Shown piece by piece: positions 7,801-9,091 of a stretch of 9,091 nucleotides of DNA (position 1 is the first letter of the stretch; each line of letters begins with the position of its first letter). Position numbers and translations under genes: made by a program. The stretch lies in contig NZ_LGDE01000050.1 of assembly GCF_001279725.1 (NCBI RefSeq), forward strand, positions 1-9,091. Reading direction: 5' to 3'. This DNA is from Streptomyces sp. WM4235 (lineage in GTDB: Bacteria > Actinomycetota > Actinomycetes > Streptomycetales > Streptomycetaceae). The notes beneath the pieces were generated by a model. The model saw only the letters and a program-made list of their open reading frames with translations. It did no database searches and was not told the origin of the DNA.

Positions 7801-9043
7801 CTACACGGTGATGTCGGCCGGGGCGGCCGGTGACGCGGCGGCGCTGCGGGCACACCTGGCGCGGAGCCTTCCGGAGTACATGGTGCCGTCGGCGTTCGTG
7901 GAGCTGGCCGCGATGCCGCTCACGGTGAACGGCAAGGTGGACCGGGCGGCGCTGCCCGCACCGGACTTCGGGCAGGCGGGCGTCGGCCGGCCGCCGAAGG
8001 ACGCGCGTGAGGAACTCCTGGCGGGGATCTTCGCGGAGGTGCTCGGCCTGGAGCAGGTCGGGGTGGAGGACAACTTCTTCGAGCTGGGCGGGCATTCGCT
8101 GCTCGCGATGCGCCTGGTCGGCAGGATCCGGGACGCGCTCGGGCTGCCGGTGCAGGTGGCCTCGGTGATGGCCGCGCCGACGGTGGCGGACATCGCGGCC
8201 CGGATCGGTTCGGACGCCCGTCAGGGCGCGCTGCGGGTGTTGATGCCGCTGCGGGAGCGGGGCACGGCCGCGCCGCTGTTCTGCTTCCACCCGGCGTCCG
8301 GGTTCAGTTGGCAGTACTCGGGCCTGCTGCGGCACCTGGACGCGGACCGGCCGGTGTACGGCCTCCAGTCGCCGGGGCTGTCCGGCCCGCAGCCGGACGT
8401 CGCGGACGTCGCGGAACTGGCCGAGCTCTACCTGGCGGAGATCAGGACGGTGCAGCCCGAGGGGCCGTACCACTTCCTGGGCTACTCCTTCGGTGGCACC
8501 GTCGCGCAGACGCTCGGTGCGCTGCTCCAGGAGCGCGGCGAGGAGGTGGCGTTCCTCGGCCTGTTGGACGCGTACCCGCCGGAGACCGAGGACTGGTCGT
8601 ACGTGGACGACCCGGACTGGCGGGAGCGTCTGGAACGGGAGGAGAGCGGGTTCCTGCTGTCGGTGGCCGGTCTGGAGGGGCCCGCGGACGGTGAGCCGGT
8701 GGACCGTTCGGAGGCGGTGGCCGCGATCCGTGACAGCCAGGGCCTGCTGGCCGGCTTCGACGAGGACCTGTTGGAGTCGATCGTCTCCACCAACGTGCAC
8801 TGTGTACGGCTGCTCTCGCGCAGCCGGACCCGCCGGTTCCGGGGTGACGTGCTGTTCTTCACGGCCGCCCGCACGACGCCGGCGGACGAGGCGCCCGCCC
8901 GGGTCTGGCCGCCGTACCTCGACGGCCGCCTGGTGGAGCACGTCCTGGACTGCTCGCACGACGAGCTGATGTCCCCGGCCGTGTCGGCGCGGGTCGGGCC
9001 GGTGCTGGCGCGGGCGCTGGCCGCCCTGCCCGTCCGGGGGTGA
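1871..9043 (+). CDS. Two-module terminating nonribosomal peptide synthetase (C-A-T-C-A-T-TE)
   Basis: This is a complete NRPS of 2390 residues with GTG start and TGA stop. Approximate domains: C1 6-430, A1 451-955, T1 967-1036, C2 1070-1500, A2 1515-2035, T2 2042-2111, TE 2117-2388. All catalytic motifs needed for two rounds of chain extension and release are visible: HHILVDG (141-147), HHILTDG (1209-1215), both A domains with YTSGSTG and A10 lysines, carrier serines 1001 and 2076, and a thioesterase Ser2206, Asp2233 and His2363. It would accept a D-configured peptide from the preceding protein, add two residues and release the product. The specificity residues suggest a basic residue for module 1 and ornithine or N5-hydroxyornithine for module 2. 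The start is fixed by the 4-nt overlap, the ribosome binding site and the position of the first C motif. No E, methylation or cyclization domain is present. It is probably the last gene of its transcript, as a hairpin follows at once. Confidence 0.97.
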   Translation: MTQARIEDMLPLSPLQQGMLFHSVYDQSAPDVYTVQVTVTLAGPVDADRLERAGAALLRRHPNLRAGFWHEGVPQPVQFVPAEVTFALNRVDLSDDPSASAVRRVERSELNHRFALHRPPLLRLTLARRDPNDHLLIVTVHHILVDGWSMPLLVGDLLALYDNDGDLAALPSVRPYKEYLRWLKQQDAPAAEGAWRTALAGLEEATLVAPADPSRTAVRPGVHRLELSERATAGLTAAARRMGTTPSTVIQAAWGLLLGSLTGRRDVVFGLTVAGRPEEIPGVESMVGLFITTVPVRLAARPWESGADLLRRFRDEQNGLLAHHHLGLRRIQKQAGGGELFDTLVVIENYPVDPSAKPALSDGVRVADVSARDATHYPLTLAVSLEERAELALEYRPDLFDARAAAVIAERLAGLLEQLTTAPQAPVGTLDPVTPGERVRLREGWRGRVRDVPAGTVADRFAEQVAATPDACAVVAGAERLTFAELDDRAGRLAALLAARGVGPESVVALALPRSAESVVAILAVLKAGAAYLPMDLDYPADRLALMLGDAGPACVVTGGAATASLPAAVPGGPERIVLDAPEIRAELASREPGFTGPPVDAEHPAYVIYTSGSTGVPKGVVLTGGGLANLYANHLTEVFGPAVGAAGGRRLRALHTASFSFDTSWEQLFWLIAGHELHVLDETGRRDAEFTVGYVREQRIDAMDVTPTYAQALLEWGLLDDGRHRPGLLLLGGEAVPEAVWTEVRAASGVMAVNLYGPTEYTVDALAADLSVSATPIVGRPIGNTAAYVLDSALRPAPAGTPGELYLAGHGTARGYLGRPGLTAGRFVADPYGPAGSRMYRTGDLVRLRPDGELEFLGRADDQVKIRGYRIELGEVEAALSALEGVATAAAVVREDTPGVKRLVGYVTGRVDPARARELLAARLPDYLVPAAIVVLDVLPVNVSGKLDRSALPSPTLGGAEDSRAPRDDRERALCAVFVDVLGLRSAGIDDDFFALGGDSIVSIQLVTRARKEGLVLTPRDVFEHRTVARMAAAAGAAGDGQGGYLAADGPLVELGEEQRRLVAAAFPSAEEILPLAPLQEGLYFHAVYDDRALDVYLMQNFVELLHEVDTTALRGAFETMLRRHPNLRSGFWHEGLEGPVQVVPSAWELPWRELDLGDLDADAQEAALREFSLADAATRFDLAAPPLLRVTLIRFSATRWVLCVTQHHILTDGWSESLFFEELFALYGNGGAEEALAPVTPYRDYLRWLAAVDTEEAAGAWRSHLAGLDQGTLVAPADPARQPVTAEVVDLSLDEETSDRLRAFARGCGITLNTVLSTAWALSLAQMTGRDDVVFGATVSGRPADIAGVDQMIGMFMNTLPFRVSLRADEPLRDLLVRVQAEHAALLPYHYVGLGPVQRLSGIGQLFDTLYVFRNTPLDDAAREEAVARHQIGWTHSVDGTHYPLTLAVTPGRALELTLAYRPDLYDEAAARLLADRLALLVGQLSDGGAHPVGRLATLGAGERALLLAKGDDMGHEVPDTTVIDLFAEQAARTPDDTALVFEDERLTYAELDARANRLARLLVARGAGPETVVALGLPRSADFVVALFAALKTGAAYLPLDLDHPVDRLATMVSDAAPLCLVTTAPVADRVPVVEGVPALTLDAPRTREELAALAASPLAESELTGVRDGRHPAYVIYTSGSTGRPKGVVVPYAGLTNMLLNHRERIFAPAAALAGGRRMRVAHTVSFAFDMSWEEFFWLVDGHEVHVIGEELRLDPAALTAHYDRVGIDVVNVTPSYGQQLVEAGLLSPDRHRPTLFLLGGEAVPDSLWELLRRTEGTMGYNLYGPTEYTINALGADVADSAGSCVGRPIHNTRAYVLDSALRPVPTGVPGELYLAGAGLARGYFGRPALTAERFVADPFGEPGTLMYRTGDLVRWRADDSIDYLGRADDQIKIRGFRIELGEIESAVAAAPDVTAAAVTLHTGAGGVRRLVAYTVMSAGAAGDAAALRAHLARSLPEYMVPSAFVELAAMPLTVNGKVDRAALPAPDFGQAGVGRPPKDAREELLAGIFAEVLGLEQVGVEDNFFELGGHSLLAMRLVGRIRDALGLPVQVASVMAAPTVADIAARIGSDARQGALRVLMPLRERGTAAPLFCFHPASGFSWQYSGLLRHLDADRPVYGLQSPGLSGPQPDVADVAELAELYLAEIRTVQPEGPYHFLGYSFGGTVAQTLGALLQERGEEVAFLGLLDAYPPETEDWSYVDDPDWRERLEREESGFLLSVAGLEGPADGEPVDRSEAVAAIRDSQGLLAGFDEDLLESIVSTNVHCVRLLSRSRTRRFRGDVLFFTAARTTPADEAPARVWPPYLDGRLVEHVLDCSHDELMSPAVSARVGPVLARALAALPVRG
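1886..3160 (+). other. Condensation domain C1, D-accepting (DCL) type
   Basis: The domain opens with [16 protein letters not shown] and carries HHILVDGWS (catalytic His142), [12 protein letters not shown] and [12 protein letters not shown]. The opening resembles the N-terminus of TycB1 and other C domains placed after an E domain, and lacks the PLSFAQQRLWFL form typical of LCL domains. This agrees with the E domain at the end of the preceding protein: it should join the D-terminated donor peptide to the amino acid on T1. The few residues before the motif (VTQARIEDM) are the likely acceptor docking segment. Confidence 0.88.
3221..4735 (+). other. Adenylation domain A1, predicted basic amino acid
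   Basis: Core motifs are complete: [22 protein letters not shown] (610-620), [41 protein letters not shown] and SGKLDR. Aligned by eye to GrsA, the pocket residues are D663 T664 E667 D705 L731 G733 L756 V764 D765 K947, giving DTEDLGLVDK. Three acidic side chains besides the invariant Asp663 (Glu667, Asp705, Asp765) suggest a cationic side chain such as ornithine, arginine, diaminobutyrate or a derivative. I cannot tie the exact code to one substrate. The domain is intact and should be active. Confidence 0.9.
4769..4978 (+). other. Carrier domain T1 with GGDS motif
   Basis: The motif is [16 protein letters not shown], with the phosphopantetheine serine at residue 1001 (nt 4871-4873). It has the GGDS form associated with carriers next to E domains, and closely resembles the carrier of protein 1, yet no E domain follows. 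The linker to C2 is only about 34 residues. Confidence 0.92.
5078..6370 (+). other. Condensation domain C2, DCL-like
   Basis: It begins [16 protein letters not shown] and has HHILTDGWS (catalytic His1210), [24 protein letters not shown] and HYPLTLAV. It resembles C1 along its length, including the shared GFWHEG segment, and belongs with D-accepting rather than LCL domains. That is unexpected, since the donor module (A1-T1) has no epimerization domain. It should couple the growing chain on T1 to the residue on T2. Confidence 0.87.
6413..7975 (+). other. Adenylation domain A2, predicted ornithine or N5-hydroxyornithine
   Basis: All core motifs are present: [11 protein letters not shown] (1681-1691), [43 protein letters not shown] and NGKVDR. 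The GrsA-aligned pocket residues are D1734 M1735 E1738 N1776 L1802 G1804 L1827 I1835 N1836 K2022, i.e. DMENLGLINK. I recognise this as a code reported for ornithine or N5-hydroxyornithine in actinomycete siderophore synthetases of the coelichelin/erythrochelin kind. Whether hydroxylation occurs depends on an ornithine N-monooxygenase elsewhere in the cluster, which is not in this window. Confidence 0.9.
7994..8203 (+). other. Carrier domain T2 with GGHS motif
   Basis: The motif is [17 protein letters not shown], with the phosphopantetheine serine at residue 2076 (nt 8096-8098). The GGHSL form is the usual one for carriers that feed a C or TE domain, in contrast to the GGDSI form in the other two carriers here. 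A thioesterase follows directly. Confidence 0.93.
8219..9036 (+). other. Type I thioesterase (TE) release domain
   Basis: This C-terminal alpha/beta-hydrolase domain has the early motif [13 protein letters not shown], the nucleophile elbow GYSFGG with Ser2206 (nt 8486-8488), the acid Asp2233 in LLDAYPP and the general base His2363 in CSHDELMSP. Its length of about 270 residues and its position fused after T2 are standard. It takes the finished chain from T2 onto serine and releases it by hydrolysis, macrocyclization or oligomerization. The sequence does not show which. Its presence marks the last module of the assembly line. Confidence 0.95.
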
Positions 9044-9047
9044 CGAG

Positions 9048-9088
9048 GGGGCGGGTGGGACGGGCCGAGGTCCGCTCCCACCCGCCCC
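9048..9088 (+). terminator. GC-rich stem-loop, probable transcription terminator
   Basis: Starting 4 nt after the stop codon, 9048-9060 (GGGGCGGGTGGGA) pairs perfectly with 9076-9088 (TCCCACCCGCCCC), a 13-bp stem. The 15-nt loop can add about five more pairs (9061-9065 with 9070-9074, one a G-U). No T-run is visible before the window ends at 9091. Hairpins lacking a U-tract are common terminators in Streptomyces. Confidence 0.8.
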
Positions 9089-9091
9089 GGG

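Noticed and set aside
8396..8413. Short tandem repeat GACGTCGCG twice within the TE domain
   Set aside because: It is only two 9-nt units encoding Asp-Val-Ala twice, well within chance for GC-rich codons.
2216..8959. Very long open frame on the minus strand (2247 residues)
   Set aside because: It lies antisense to the NRPS in a high-GC region where stop codons are rare. Its translation is rich in Arg, His, Gln and Pro, with no recognisable domain, while the plus strand has complete NRPS motifs.

Overview
The window is very GC-rich, with almost every third codon position G or C, and is densely coding on the + strand. This suggests an actinomycete, most likely Streptomyces or a close relative. 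It holds the 3' end of a nonribosomal peptide synthetase (NRPS) biosynthetic cluster. No RNA genes, mobile elements or CRISPR arrays were seen.

Layout: (1) Nucleotides 1-1874 are the 3' end of an NRPS gene that begins outside the window. They encode the last residues of an adenylation (A) domain, a carrier (T) domain and a complete, apparently active epimerization (E) domain, followed by a short acidic C-terminal tail. (2) Nucleotides 1871-9043 are a complete NRPS gene of 2390 codons. It overlaps the first gene by 4 nt (GTGA) and has a ribosome binding site inside the end of that gene. Its domain order is C-A-T-C-A-T-TE. (3) Nucleotides 9044-9091 hold a strong GC-rich inverted repeat 4 nt after the stop codon, which looks like a transcription terminator.

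Working model: protein 1 makes a peptide whose last residue is epimerized to D. It passes this across a TycA/TycB-like E-to-C junction to protein 2, which adds two residues and releases the product through its C-terminal thioesterase. The specificity residues read DTEDLGLVDK for the first A domain of protein 2, an acidic pocket that suggests a basic amino acid. The second reads DMENLGLINK, which I recognise as a code reported for ornithine or N5-hydroxyornithine in actinomycete hydroxamate siderophore synthetases. The product may therefore be an ornithine-rich peptide, perhaps a siderophore. No tailoring, transport or regulatory gene is visible to confirm this.

The most interesting points are: a D-accepting-type second condensation domain preceded by a module that has no E domain, with a T-C linker resembling a post-E tail (a possible E-domain loss); the unassigned acidic A-domain code; and an abrupt codon-usage change at the left edge, within the A-T boundary of protein 1, which suggests A-domain exchange.
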